Below, piece by piece: positions 29,810-38,129 of a DNA stretch of 64,000 nucleotides. The notes beneath the pieces were generated by a model, which saw nothing but the letters and a program-made list of their open reading frames with translations, searched no databases and was not told where the DNA came from. The stretch is from Streptomyces liangshanensis. GTDB lineage: Bacteria > Actinomycetota > Actinomycetes > Streptomycetales > Streptomycetaceae. The position numbers and the translations under genes were made by a program. Location: the NCBI RefSeq assembly GCF_011694815.1, contig NZ_CP050177.1, forward strand, positions 4,689,001 to 4,753,000. The letters run 5' to 3'. How positions within the stretch are numbered: the stretch's first letter is position 1; each line of letters starts with the position of its first letter.

Positions 29810-32788
29810 ATGGGGGATCGGCTGTGCTTCAAGGTGTTGGGGCCGCTGATTGTGGTGTCGGGTGAGCGCAAGGTCGTGGTGGGCGGGGCGCGTCAGCGCA
29901 CCGTCCTGTCCCTGTTGTTGTTGAGCCCGGGACGGACCGTCCCCGTGGACACCCTGGTCGACGAAGTGTGGAACGGCTCCCCTCCGGCCACCGCCCGTAC
30001 GCAGATCGCGATCGTGGTCGCGGCGCTGCGCAAGACGTTCAAGGCGGAGGGCGCGGGCGACGACACGATCGTGACCGCCCACCCCGGCTATCTGCTCAAC
30101 ACCGAGGGCCACTACGTGGATTCGGTGGACTTCACGGAGCTGGTGGCGCGCGCCGAGGCCGAGGCCGCCGAGGGCCGGCTGGACGACGCCGCCGTGCTGT
30201 ACCGGCGGGCGCTCGGCCTGTGGCGGGGGCCCGCGCTGGCCGGGGTGTCGGGCCTCGCGGTGGAGGAGGAGGCGGCCAGGCTCCAGGAACACCGCCTCAA
30301 CGCCTACGACGACGCGACGGCCGTGCAGTTGGCGCTCGGCCGGCACTACGAGCTGGTGCCCGAGCTGGCGGGCGTGGTGCGGGAGCACCCGCTGCGCGAG
30401 CGGACCCGGCACCACCTGATGCTCGCGCAGTACCGCTCGGGGCGGCGCGCCGAGGCGATGGAGTCGTACCGCGAGGCGCGTGAGGTGTTCGTCGAGGAGC
30501 TGGGCCTCGAACCGGGCCCGGACCTCCAGGAGTTGCACGACCTGATCCTCCGTGACGACCCGTCGCTGACGGGGGAGGGCGGTTCCGCGGGCCCCGCGGC
30601 GGTGGCGGGCGCGCCCGACGTGGTGGTGGTGCCCTCAGAACTGCCGCCTGACGTACCGGGGTTCACCGGCCGCGAAGGCGAACTCGCCGCGCTGGACGGC
30701 CTGGTCACGGAACTGGCGGCGGGCGAGCACCGGCCCGCGGTCGGCCTGGTGACCGGGGTCGCGGGGGTGGGGAAGTCGGGCCTGGTGGTGCACTGGGCGC
30801 ACCGGGTCGCGGAGGCCTTCCCCGACGGCCGGCTCTTCGCCGACCTGCGGGGGTACGACGGCGAGCACGAGCCGGTGTCGGTCAGCGACGTGCTCAGCCG
30901 CTTCCTGCGGTCCTTAGGAGTACGGGGGCCGCAGGTGCCCGACGCGCTGGAGGAGCGGGTGGCGCTCTACCGGAGCCTGTTGTCGGAGCGGCGGGTCCTG
31001 ATCGTCCTCGACAACGTGCGGACCTTCGCCCAGCTGCGGCCGCTGCTGCCGGGGAGCGGGGCGAGCTGCGCGCTGATCACCAGCAGGGACCAGCTGGAGC
31101 AGCTCGTGACGTGGCCGCACGCGGCGCGGGTCCACCTGGGGGTGCTGCCGCGCCAGGAGGCGGTCGAGCTGGTGGGCCGGATCGCCGGGGAGGAGCGGAT
31201 AGCGGCGCGGGCGGACGTGGTGCGGCTGGTCGAGCTGTGCGACCGGCTGCCGCTGGCGGTACGGATCGCGGCGGCCCGGCTCGCGTCGAAGCCGCACTGG
31301 AGCGTGCGGCACATGGTGGGGCGGCTCAGCGACGAGCGGCGCAGGCTGGACGAGTTGAGCCAGGGCGAGTCGCAGGTCAGGGCCGGCTTCGAGTTGAGCT
31401 ACCGGTACCTGCCGCTGTTGTCGGCGCGGCTCTACCGGTGCCTGGGCCTGGTGGACGTACCGGACTTCACGTCCTGGGTGGCGGCGGCGCTGCTGGACGT
31501 GGACGTCCTGGACGCGGAGCTGCTGCTGGAGGACCTGGTGGACGCGCAGTTCCTCGAAGTGGTGGGGATAGACGCCACGGGGCGGCTGCGGTACCGGTTG
31601 CAGAACCTGCTGCGGCTGTACGCGGCGGAGCGGGCCCGGCAGGACGACCCGGCCGGCGAGCGGCAGGAGGCGCTGCGGCGGGTGTTCGCCACGGGCCTGA
31701 GCATCGCGGAGGAGGCCCACCGGCGGGAGCACGGCGGAGACTTCAGCATCGTGCACAGCGGGGTGTCCCGGCGCCTGGTGGACTCGGAGCTGCTGGAAGA
31801 GCTGCTGGTGGACCCGCTGGAGTGGTTCGAGGCGGAGCGGCTGTGCCTGGTGGGCATGGTCGAGCAGGCGGCGCGGATGGGCATGGCGGGGCTGGCGTGG
31901 GACCTGACGGTGTCCTCGGCGGTGCTCTTCGAGACGCGCGGCTATATCGACAACTGGCGGGTGTGCGCGGGAGTGGCGCTGGACGCGGCGCGGGCGGCCG
32001 GTGACGTACGGGGCCAGGCCGCGATGTTGCAGCACCAGGGCGCGATCGCCCTGAGCCACCACAGCATGGACGACGCGGTGGCGCGGTCGCTGGAGGCGCT
32101 GGAGCTGTTCGCGTCGGCGGGCGAGGAGCTGGGGCGGGCGCTGGTGCTGCGGAACCTGGCGGTGGCGTACCGGATCACCGGGGAGGTGGACCGGGTCGCG
32201 GAGTGCCTGACGGCGGCGCTGCCCGTCTTCCGCGCGGTGGGCGACCGTTCGTCGGAGGCGTCGGCGTTGCAGAGCATGGCGCAACTGGAGCTGGACCGGG
32301 GCGATCCGGCGGCGGCGCTGGGTCACGCGCTGGAGGCGGTACGGGTCGCGGAGCCGCTCGGCTCCGGGGGGTCCAGGAACCTCGCCCAGTCCTTGTACCG
32401 GGTCGGGTCGGCGCAGTTCGCGCTGAATCGTTTTGCGGAGGCGGAGGCGGCGCACCTGCGGGTGGAGGAGCTGTCCCGGGCGAAGTGCGACGACCACGGG
32501 CTCGCGCACGCGCTGTTCGGACTGGGGCAGGCGCGGGCGGCGCTGGGCGCGGTGGAGCAGGCGGAGCGGGCGTTCGTGGAGGGCCGCTCGATAGCGCAGG
32601 GGATCGACAGCCCGCTGATCGAGGGCCGCATCAGGCTGGGGCTCGGGGTGCTGCTGGGGGAGCGGGGACGCTGGGAGGAGGGGCGGGTGGACGTCCTGCG
32701 GGCCGGCGAGCTGTTCAAGCGCAGCGGGGCCACCCCGTGGGAGGAGGAAGTGGCCCGGGTGCTGGGGGAGTTCGGGACGTCCGGCTGA
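29810..32788 (+). CDS. Large SARP regulator (AfsR-like), pathway activator
   Basis: A 992-aa regulator. The N-terminal OmpR-type winged helix (about 1-95: LCFKVLGPLIVVSGERKVVVGG, VDTLVDEVWNGSPPATARTQI) is followed by a BTAD domain (about 95-250). An NB-ARC ATPase follows (P-loop GVAGVGKSGLVVHWA near residue 316; Walker B RRVLIVLDNVRTF), then a C-terminal TPR region (about 700-960). Codon 369 (30914-30916) is TTA, so translation should need bldA tRNA and link the cluster to development. ATG 29810 has AGGGGGTG upstream; 70 in-frame codons before it lack a domain match. SARPs activate biosynthetic operons by binding direct heptamer repeats at promoters. Confidence 0.92.
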   Translation: MGDRLCFKVLGPLIVVSGERKVVVGGARQRTVLSLLLLSPGRTVPVDTLVDEVWNGSPPATARTQIAIVVAALRKTFKAEGAGDDTIVTAHPGYLLNTEGHYVDSVDFTELVARAEAEAAEGRLDDAAVLYRRALGLWRGPALAGVSGLAVEEEAARLQEHRLNAYDDATAVQLALGRHYELVPELAGVVREHPLRERTRHHLMLAQYRSGRRAEAMESYREAREVFVEELGLEPGPDLQELHDLILRDDPSLTGEGGSAGPAAVAGAPDVVVVPSELPPDVPGFTGREGELAALDGLVTELAAGEHRPAVGLVTGVAGVGKSGLVVHWAHRVAEAFPDGRLFADLRGYDGEHEPVSVSDVLSRFLRSLGVRGPQVPDALEERVALYRSLLSERRVLIVLDNVRTFAQLRPLLPGSGASCALITSRDQLEQLVTWPHAARVHLGVLPRQEAVELVGRIAGEERIAARADVVRLVELCDRLPLAVRIAAARLASKPHWSVRHMVGRLSDERRRLDELSQGESQVRAGFELSYRYLPLLSARLYRCLGLVDVPDFTSWVAAALLDVDVLDAELLLEDLVDAQFLEVVGIDATGRLRYRLQNLLRLYAAERARQDDPAGERQEALRRVFATGLSIAEEAHRREHGGDFSIVHSGVSRRLVDSELLEELLVDPLEWFEAERLCLVGMVEQAARMGMAGLAWDLTVSSAVLFETRGYIDNWRVCAGVALDAARAAGDVRGQAAMLQHQGAIALSHHSMDDAVARSLEALELFASAGEELGRALVLRNLAVAYRITGEVDRVAECLTAALPVFRAVGDRSSEASALQSMAQLELDRGDPAAALGHALEAVRVAEPLGSGGSRNLAQSLYRVGSAQFALNRFAEAEAAHLRVEELSRAKCDDHGLAHALFGLGQARAALGAVEQAERAFVEGRSIAQGIDSPLIEGRIRLGLGVLLGERGRWEEGRVDVLRAGELFKRSGATPWEEEVARVLGEFGTSG

Positions 32789-32848
32789 TCACCGGGGGCC
32801 GGCGCGGGACTTCCCGGGCGGGACGGACGTGTAGAGCGGTCATACGCC

Positions 32849-32858
32849 CCCTATAGGG
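32849..32858 (+). promoter_or_regulatory. CCCTATAGGG palindrome, candidate promoter of the precursor operon
   Basis: A 10-bp palindrome containing TATAG lies 51 bp upstream of the SbnB-like start, in the 120-bp gap after the SARP gene. TATAG cores also precede the halogenase, SbnA-like and ACP genes, so this may be the -10 region of the cluster promoters. Confidence 0.35.
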
Positions 32859-32908
32859 CGGGTGCGCAGCATCGTCGCGGAACCAGTTGCCGAACTGTGG
32901 AGTCTGTG

Positions 32909-33943
32909 ATGCGGTCTGCCCCCGAGGTGCCCTCGTTCGCTGTGATCCCCGGCGCCCAGGTGGCCCGGGTCCTCGATGGCCGGCACCAGGAGGTGGTCGG
33001 GCTGATCGAGGCCGCGTACCGGCTCCACGGTGCGGGCGACACGGTCAACCCGCCCTCGTACTTCCTGCGTTTCCCCGACCGCCCGTCCTCGCGGATCATC
33101 GCGCTCCCGGCGTCGCTGGGCGGCGGGGACGCGGTCGACGGGATCAAGTGGATCTCCAGCTTCCCGGAGAACGTGGCGGCGGGCATCCCGCGCGCCTCCG
33201 CCGTACTGATCCTCAACGACCACGACACGGGCTACCCGCTGGCGTGCCTGGAGAGCTCCATCATCAGCGCGGTGCGCACCGCCGCGTCCGCCGTGCTGGC
33301 CGCGCGGACCCTGACCGAGGGGCGCGAACGGCCCCCGCGCGTGGGCTTCTTCGGGGTCGGGCTGATCGCCCGCTTCATCCACCAGTTCCTCGCCGGGACC
33401 GGCTGGGCCTTCGAGGAGACGGGGGTGTACGACCTGTCCGCCGAGCACGCCGGCGGGTTCGCCGCCTACCTGGAGACGACGGGCGACAACGGCAAGGTCA
33501 CGGTCCACGACAGCGCCGAGGAGCTGATCCGTACCAGCGACCTCGTGGTCTTCGCGACGGTCGCGGGCACCCCGCACGTCACCGACCCGGCGTGGTTCTC
33601 GCACCACCCCCTGGTCCTGCACGTCTCGCTGCGTGACCTGTCGCCCGAGGTGATCCTGTCGGCCGTCAACGTGGTCGACGACGTGGAGCACTGCCTCAAG
33701 GCCGACACCTCCGTGCACCTGGCGGAACAGCGCACCGGGAAGCGGGACTTCCTCGACGGGACCCTGTACGACGTGCTGACCGGGGACCTCGCGATCCCCC
33801 AGGACCGGCCGGTGGTCTTCTCGCCCTTCGGGCTCGGCGTCCTGGACCTGGCGCTCGGCAAGCACATCTACGACACCCTGCGCGACGGCGGCGAACTCGC
33901 CGTCGTGGACGAGTTCTTCCACGAGATGCGCCGCTACGGCTGA
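32909..33943 (+). CDS. sbnB: SbnB-like N-(2-amino-2-carboxyethyl)-L-glutamate dehydrogenase
   Basis: A 344-aa protein of the ornithine cyclodeaminase/mu-crystallin family. The NAD-binding motif is VGFFGVGLIARFIHQFLAG. KWISSFPENVAAGIPRASAVLILND and PLACLESSIISAVRTAASA are closer to SbnB/VioK than to true ornithine cyclodeaminases. SbnB oxidises ACEGA, made by SbnA, to release L-2,3-diaminopropionate and 2-oxoglutarate. ATG 32909 is chosen because GGAG lies 6 nt upstream. It heads an operon with trpE, trpG and DAHP synthase, while its SbnA partner sits 10 kb away at 43163. The pairing of both in one cluster strongly supports the Dap assignment. Confidence 0.85.
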   Translation: MRSAPEVPSFAVIPGAQVARVLDGRHQEVVGLIEAAYRLHGAGDTVNPPSYFLRFPDRPSSRIIALPASLGGGDAVDGIKWISSFPENVAAGIPRASAVLILNDHDTGYPLACLESSIISAVRTAASAVLAARTLTEGRERPPRVGFFGVGLIARFIHQFLAGTGWAFEETGVYDLSAEHAGGFAAYLETTGDNGKVTVHDSAEELIRTSDLVVFATVAGTPHVTDPAWFSHHPLVLHVSLRDLSPEVILSAVNVVDDVEHCLKADTSVHLAEQRTGKRDFLDGTLYDVLTGDLAIPQDRPVVFSPFGLGVLDLALGKHIYDTLRDGGELAVVDEFFHEMRRYG

Positions 33944-33958
33944 GGAATGAGACCTGCT

Positions 33959-35515
33959 GTGACCACTTTGCTCGACAACCCGCCCCGCCCGGCACGGACC
34001 GGGCGGGGCCCCTTCACCGTACGGGTCGAGGAGCGCGAACTCGCCCCGCACCAACCCCTCGACCTCTACGCCGAGTTGGCCGCCTCGTACGAAGGCGCGG
34101 CGCAGGAGGTGTTCGTGCTGGAGAGCGTCCCCGGCCCCGGGCAGTCCCCGGGCGCCACGGTCGTGGGCCACGGCGTGCTCGCCGAGATACGGGTCCACGG
34201 CGACCGGATCGCCCTCTCCGGCGCCCCCGCCGTCGTCGCCGCCCTCACGGAGAGCGCGGCGCGGCTCGGCGTCGGGACGCTGCCCGGGGGCGAGCTGGCC
34301 CCGCGCGACTCCGCGCAGGTGTGGGACGTCCTGCGGGCGGCCCAGGGCCTGTTCGCCGTCGAGACCGGGCGCCCCCTCGACACGTACGCCTTCGGGTTCC
34401 TCGCGACCTTCGGGTACGGCTCCGCCTGGCACATGGAGGAGCTGCCGGCCCGCCGCCGGCGGCCCGGCGCGGACGCCGACCCGGACATCGTCCTGAGCCT
34501 GTTCCGCGACACCCTCTGGTACGGGCCCGGCTCCACCGGCGTGCGCCGCCTCACCGCGCGGAGCGACGCCTTCGGGCCCGCCCCGGACCACGACCCGGTC
34601 GGCGCGGCCCTGGCCGCCGTCGCCTCGCGCGACGGGTCCGTGGCCGGGGCGGAGCTGCCCGCCGCGCCCCGCCCGCGCTCGGTACGGGACAGCTCCGACG
34701 AGGCGACGTTCCTCGGCCGGGCCGACCGGTGCCTGCGGCACATCGGCGTCGGCGACATCTACCAGATCCAGATCGGCCACCGCATCGACGTCGACACCGC
34801 GCTCGGCCCCTTCGAGGTGTACCGGCGGCTGCGGCACCGCAACCCCTCCCCGTACATGTACCTCCTGCCGCGCGCCGGCCGGACCGTCATCGGGGCGAGC
34901 CCCGAGGTCCTCTTCCGCGCCGAGGGCGACGAGGTCGTGATGCGGCCCATCGCCGGGACGGCCCCGCGCAGCGGGCGGCCGGAGACGGACGAGCCGCGGG
35001 TCGCCGCGCTGGTGGCCAGCGAGAAGGAACGCGCCGAGCACGTGATGCTCGTCGACCTGTGCCGCAACGACGTGGGACGGGTCAGTGTGCCCGGCTCGCT
35101 GGAGGCCACGGGGCTGATGGCCCTGGAGACGTTCTCGCACGTCTTCCACCTGGTCTCCACGGTGCGCGGCACCCTCGCCGAGGGTCACGACACCTGGTCG
35201 GTGCTGGGCGCGACCTTCCCGGCCGGCACGGTCACCGGCGCCCCCAAGATCCGCGCCATGGAGATCATCGAGGAGCTGGAGAGCGAACCGCGCGGGATGT
35301 ACGCGGGCGCGGTCGGGCTGATCGACCTGCGGGGCTGGAGCCAACTCGCCCTGTGCATCAGGACGATCGTCCACGACGGCCGCACCGGCACGTACTCCAC
35401 GCAGAGTTGCGCGGGCATCGTCGCCGACTCGTCGCCCGAGGCCGAGTGGCGCGAGACGCTGCACAAGATGGGCGCCGCCTACTGGGCCCTGACCGGTGAG
35501 GAGTTGCTGTCGTGA
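33959..35515 (+). CDS. trpE: Anthranilate synthase component I
   Basis: A 518-aa chorismate-binding enzyme. The C-terminal chorismate domain is intact: IGDIYQIQIGHR-type segment (VGDIYQIQIGHRIDV), NPSPYMYLLPRAG, IGASPEVLFR, RPIAGTAPRSGRP, HVMLVDLCRNDVGRV, VFHLVSTVRGTL, GAPKIRAMEIIEEL and a QSCAGIVADSSPE end. The aminodeoxychorismate/PabB branch is possible, but trpG and trpD in the same cluster favour anthranilate. It should turn chorismate and glutamine-derived ammonia into anthranilate. The start is GTG 33959 or ATG 33947; the former has GAGG at 12 nt. It overlaps trpG by 4 bp. Confidence 0.88.
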   Translation: MTTLLDNPPRPARTGRGPFTVRVEERELAPHQPLDLYAELAASYEGAAQEVFVLESVPGPGQSPGATVVGHGVLAEIRVHGDRIALSGAPAVVAALTESAARLGVGTLPGGELAPRDSAQVWDVLRAAQGLFAVETGRPLDTYAFGFLATFGYGSAWHMEELPARRRRPGADADPDIVLSLFRDTLWYGPGSTGVRRLTARSDAFGPAPDHDPVGAALAAVASRDGSVAGAELPAAPRPRSVRDSSDEATFLGRADRCLRHIGVGDIYQIQIGHRIDVDTALGPFEVYRRLRHRNPSPYMYLLPRAGRTVIGASPEVLFRAEGDEVVMRPIAGTAPRSGRPETDEPRVAALVASEKERAEHVMLVDLCRNDVGRVSVPGSLEATGLMALETFSHVFHLVSTVRGTLAEGHDTWSVLGATFPAGTVTGAPKIRAMEIIEELESEPRGMYAGAVGLIDLRGWSQLALCIRTIVHDGRTGTYSTQSCAGIVADSSPEAEWRETLHKMGAAYWALTGEELLS

Positions 35516-36126
35516 AGGTCCTTCTCGTCGACGCGTACGACAGCTTCACCCACATCATCGACCAGTACCTGCGCACCCTCGGGGCGGACACGGAGGTCGT
35601 CCGCTCCCGTACGCGCACCCCCGCCCAGCTCGCCGGACTGCTGCCCGACGCCGTGGTCCTCGGGCCCGGGCCCGGACACGCCGACGTCTCCGGGCATGTG
35701 GAGCTGGTGCGAGCCTTCGCCGGGCACGTCCCGCTGCTCGGCATCTGCCTGGGACACCAGGCGATCGCCCTGGCGTACGGGGGGCGCGTCACGGTCGCGG
35801 GGAGCCTCAAGCACGGCAAGACCAGCGAGGTGTCCCACGACGGGTCCGGGGTGTTCGAGGGCCTCGCCTCGCCGATGACGGCCACCCGCTACCACTCGCT
35901 GATCGTCCAGGAGCCCCTGCCGGGGCCGCTGGTGGCGACCGCGCACGCGCGGGACGACGGCTATGTGATGGGGCTGCGGCACCGCACGCTGCCCGTGGAG
36001 GGGGTGCAGTTCCACCCCGAGTCCATCACGACCGTCGGCGGGCTGCGCCTCATGGACAACTTCCTGTCCGGCGCCCGCCGGTACAGCCCGGCCCGGAGGG
36101 AGTCCCTTCATGGTGCGCGACGGTGA
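35512..36126 (+). CDS. trpG: Anthranilate synthase glutamine amidotransferase
   Basis: A 204-aa class I amidotransferase. Catalytic Cys79 lies in LLGICLGHQAIAL, and His168 and Glu170 in VQFHPESI. The start MKVLLVDAYDSFTHIIDQYL and GPGPGHADVSG match TrpG/PabA. It supplies ammonia to the component I enzyme just upstream. GTG 35512 overlaps the trpE stop by 4 bp, so translation is coupled. The C-terminus overlaps the DAHP synthase start by 17 bp. Confidence 0.9.
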   Translation: MKVLLVDAYDSFTHIIDQYLRTLGADTEVVRSRTRTPAQLAGLLPDAVVLGPGPGHADVSGHVELVRAFAGHVPLLGICLGHQAIALAYGGRVTVAGSLKHGKTSEVSHDGSGVFEGLASPMTATRYHSLIVQEPLPGPLVATAHARDDGYVMGLRHRTLPVEGVQFHPESITTVGGLRLMDNFLSGARRYSPARRESLHGARR

Positions 36127-37528
36127 GGGGCGGGGCCTGCCCCTGCCCGGCGAGTCCGACGGACCGGTCCTGTCCGGCGAGGCGGGCGGACCGGTCCCGC
36201 CCCGCGAGTCCGACGGGCGGGTGACCCTGCCCGCGGCCCAGCAGCCCGACTGGCCCGACCCGGCCGGCGTCGAGGCGGTCCGCGCCGAACTGCGCGGCGC
36301 CCTGCCCCTGGTGATCCCCGGCGAGTGCGACCTGCTCACGTCGCGGATCGCGGCGGTCGCGCGCGGGGAGGCGTTCCTGCTCCAGGGCGGTGACTGCGCC
36401 GAGACGTTCGCGGGCGTCCAGGCCGATCCCGTACGCGCCAAGGTCCGCACCCTGCTCCAGATGGCGCTGGTCCTCACCTACGCGGCCGCCGTCCCGGTGG
36501 TGAAGGTCGGCCGGATGGCCGGCCAGTACGCCAAGCCCCGCTCGGAGGCGACCGAGACCCGCGACGGCCTCACCCTGCCCGCCTACCGGGGCGACGCGGT
36601 CAACGACGTCGCCTTCACGCCCGAGGCGCGGGCCCTCGACCCGCGGCGGCTGCTGCGCACGCACCAGGCGGCGGCGGCCACGCTCAACCTCATCCGCGCC
36701 TTCACGACGGGCGGTTACGCGGACCTGCGCCAGGCCCACGCCTGGAACCAGGATTTCGTCGCGCGTTCACCTGTCGGGGACCGCTATGCGGAATTGGCGA
36801 TTCAGATAGACCAGGCGCTGAATTTCATGCGGGCCTGCGGAATCGACGAACCGGTGCAGCACGCCGTCGAATTCTTCGTGAGCCACGAGGGGCTCCTCCT
36901 CGATTACGAGGAGCCTCTCGTCCGGGAGGATCCGCTGACCGGACGGATGTACTCGTCCAGCGGGCATATGCTCTGGATCGGCGAACGCACCCGGCAACTC
37001 GACGGGGCGCACGTGGAGTTCTTCTCCAGGATCGCCAACCCGATCGCGGTGAAGCTCGGTCCCGGCACGAGCGCGGACACCGTCCTGTCGCTGATCGACC
37101 GGCTCGACCCGCAGCGCGAGCCCGGGCGGCTGACCTTCGTCGTACGGATGGGGTCGGAGCTGGTACGTGACCGGCTGCCCCCGCTGGTGGAGAAGGCCGC
37201 GGGGCACGGGGCGGCGGTGACGTGGGTGTGCGATCCCATGCACGGCAACACCTTCAAGGCCCCGTCCGGGCACAAGACCCGCAGCTTCGACGCGATCGCC
37301 GACGAGGTCAAGGGCTTCTTCGAGGTGCACCACGACCTCGGCACGCATCCGGGCGGCCTGCACCTGGAGTTCACGGGCGGTGACGTCACCGAGTGCGTGG
37401 GCGGCGGTACGGACGTACTGCTGGAGGATCTCGCCGACCGGTACGAGTCGGCGTGCGACCCGCGGCTCAACCGCACCCAGTCCCTCGATCTGGCATTCCT
37501 CGTCGCCGGAATGTACAGCCCCGGATAG
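36110..37528 (+). CDS. Class II (plant-type) DAHP synthase
   Basis: A 472-aa enzyme that condenses phosphoenolpyruvate and erythrose 4-phosphate, the first shikimate-pathway step. The family motifs are QQPDWPDPAGVEAVRAEL, FLLQGGDCAETFAGVQADPVR (conserved Cys and Glu), PVVKVGRMAGQYAKPRS, SSGHMLWIGERTRQLDGAH and VTWVCDPMHGNTFKAPSGHKTR (metal and substrate site). A second copy inside a secondary cluster is usually a dedicated, less feedback-controlled source of chorismate, as in CDA. The first 40 residues are a Gly/Asp/Pro-rich extension. ATG 36110 overlaps trpG. Confidence 0.93.
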   Translation: MVRDGEGRGLPLPGESDGPVLSGEAGGPVPPRESDGRVTLPAAQQPDWPDPAGVEAVRAELRGALPLVIPGECDLLTSRIAAVARGEAFLLQGGDCAETFAGVQADPVRAKVRTLLQMALVLTYAAAVPVVKVGRMAGQYAKPRSEATETRDGLTLPAYRGDAVNDVAFTPEARALDPRRLLRTHQAAAATLNLIRAFTTGGYADLRQAHAWNQDFVARSPVGDRYAELAIQIDQALNFMRACGIDEPVQHAVEFFVSHEGLLLDYEEPLVREDPLTGRMYSSSGHMLWIGERTRQLDGAHVEFFSRIANPIAVKLGPGTSADTVLSLIDRLDPQREPGRLTFVVRMGSELVRDRLPPLVEKAAGHGAAVTWVCDPMHGNTFKAPSGHKTRSFDAIADEVKGFFEVHHDLGTHPGGLHLEFTGGDVTECVGGGTDVLLEDLADRYESACDPRLNRTQSLDLAFLVAGMYSPG

Positions 37529-37556
37529 CCCGTGCACCACAGGTGACATCGGCTTT

Positions 37557-37590
37557 ATCGCCGGACCCCGCGCAGTGAAGGCCCGGCGAT
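37557..37590 (+). terminator. Possible terminator after the DAHP synthase
   Basis: ATCGCCGG (37557-37564) pairs with CCGGCGAT (37583-37590) around a long 18-nt loop, 28 bp after the stop. A weaker stem than others in the window; it may only attenuate, leaving the ENPWP gene a separate or partly linked unit. Confidence 0.45.
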
Positions 37591-37669
37591 ATTGGACCGA
37601 AGCCGCCCCTTCCTAATGTTCTGGCTGTCGGACCAAACAGCAGGTCGGAACATACGGGGAGACAGAGAA

Positions 37670-38089
37670 ATGACGCTCGTCAAGGTAGCCAGGAGAATCC
37701 GTACCCTCGCCGTCGTCACCGCGGCCGGCGCGGCGATATGCGTGTCGACGCAGATCGCCGCGCAGGCCGCGACGCAGCCCGCGACGGGTAAGACGACGGT
37801 GGGTGTCGCCGGCTCGTACGCCACCGCCTCCCACGGCGTCGTCGCCGAGGGCGAGAACCCGTGGCCGCTCGTCGTGACCGACGAGAACCCGTGGCCGGCG
37901 CCGAAGAGCGACGAGAACCCCTGGCCCGTGACGACGGACGGCGAGAACCCGTGGCCCGCCCCGCAGGGCGAGAACCCGTGGCCCGCCGGTGACGGCGAGA
38001 ACCCCTGGCCCGTCGCGTCCGACGAGAACCCCTGGCCCGCCGACCCGGACGGCGAGAACCCGTGGCCCACGTCGGTCACGGCGTCCTGA
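37670..38089 (+). CDS. Secreted repeat peptide with eight ENPWP motifs
   Basis: A 139-aa protein I cannot assign to any family. Residues 1-33 are a signal peptide ([20 protein letters not shown] then [10 protein letters not shown]). A 25-residue spacer follows, and from residue 62 the motif ENPWP occurs eight times (62, 72, 82, 92, 101, 110, 119, 129), always after D or G and separated by 4-5 variable residues such as LVVTD, APKSD and VTTDG. All eight Trp of the protein lie in the motifs. The GGGGAG at 37656 is 8 nt before ATG 37670. It sits between DAHP synthase and trpD, 40 bp ahead of trpD, so co-transcription with tryptophan-supply genes is likely. It could be a multicore peptide precursor, a secreted structural or binding protein, or a translated Trp-sensing leader; none is proven. 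Confidence 0.85.
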   Translation: MTLVKVARRIRTLAVVTAAGAAICVSTQIAAQAATQPATGKTTVGVAGSYATASHGVVAEGENPWPLVVTDENPWPAPKSDENPWPVTTDGENPWPAPQGENPWPAGDGENPWPVASDENPWPADPDGENPWPTSVTAS

Positions 38090-38129
38090 ACGGGCCGGGG
38101 TCCACCCGTACCCACGAAGGAGAAGACCA

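Noticed and set aside
37840..38080. CRISPR-like appearance of the repeated GAGAACCCGTGGCC units
   Set aside because: The repeats are short, coding, in frame, spaced 27-30 bp and vary as protein spacers. There are no cas genes nearby.
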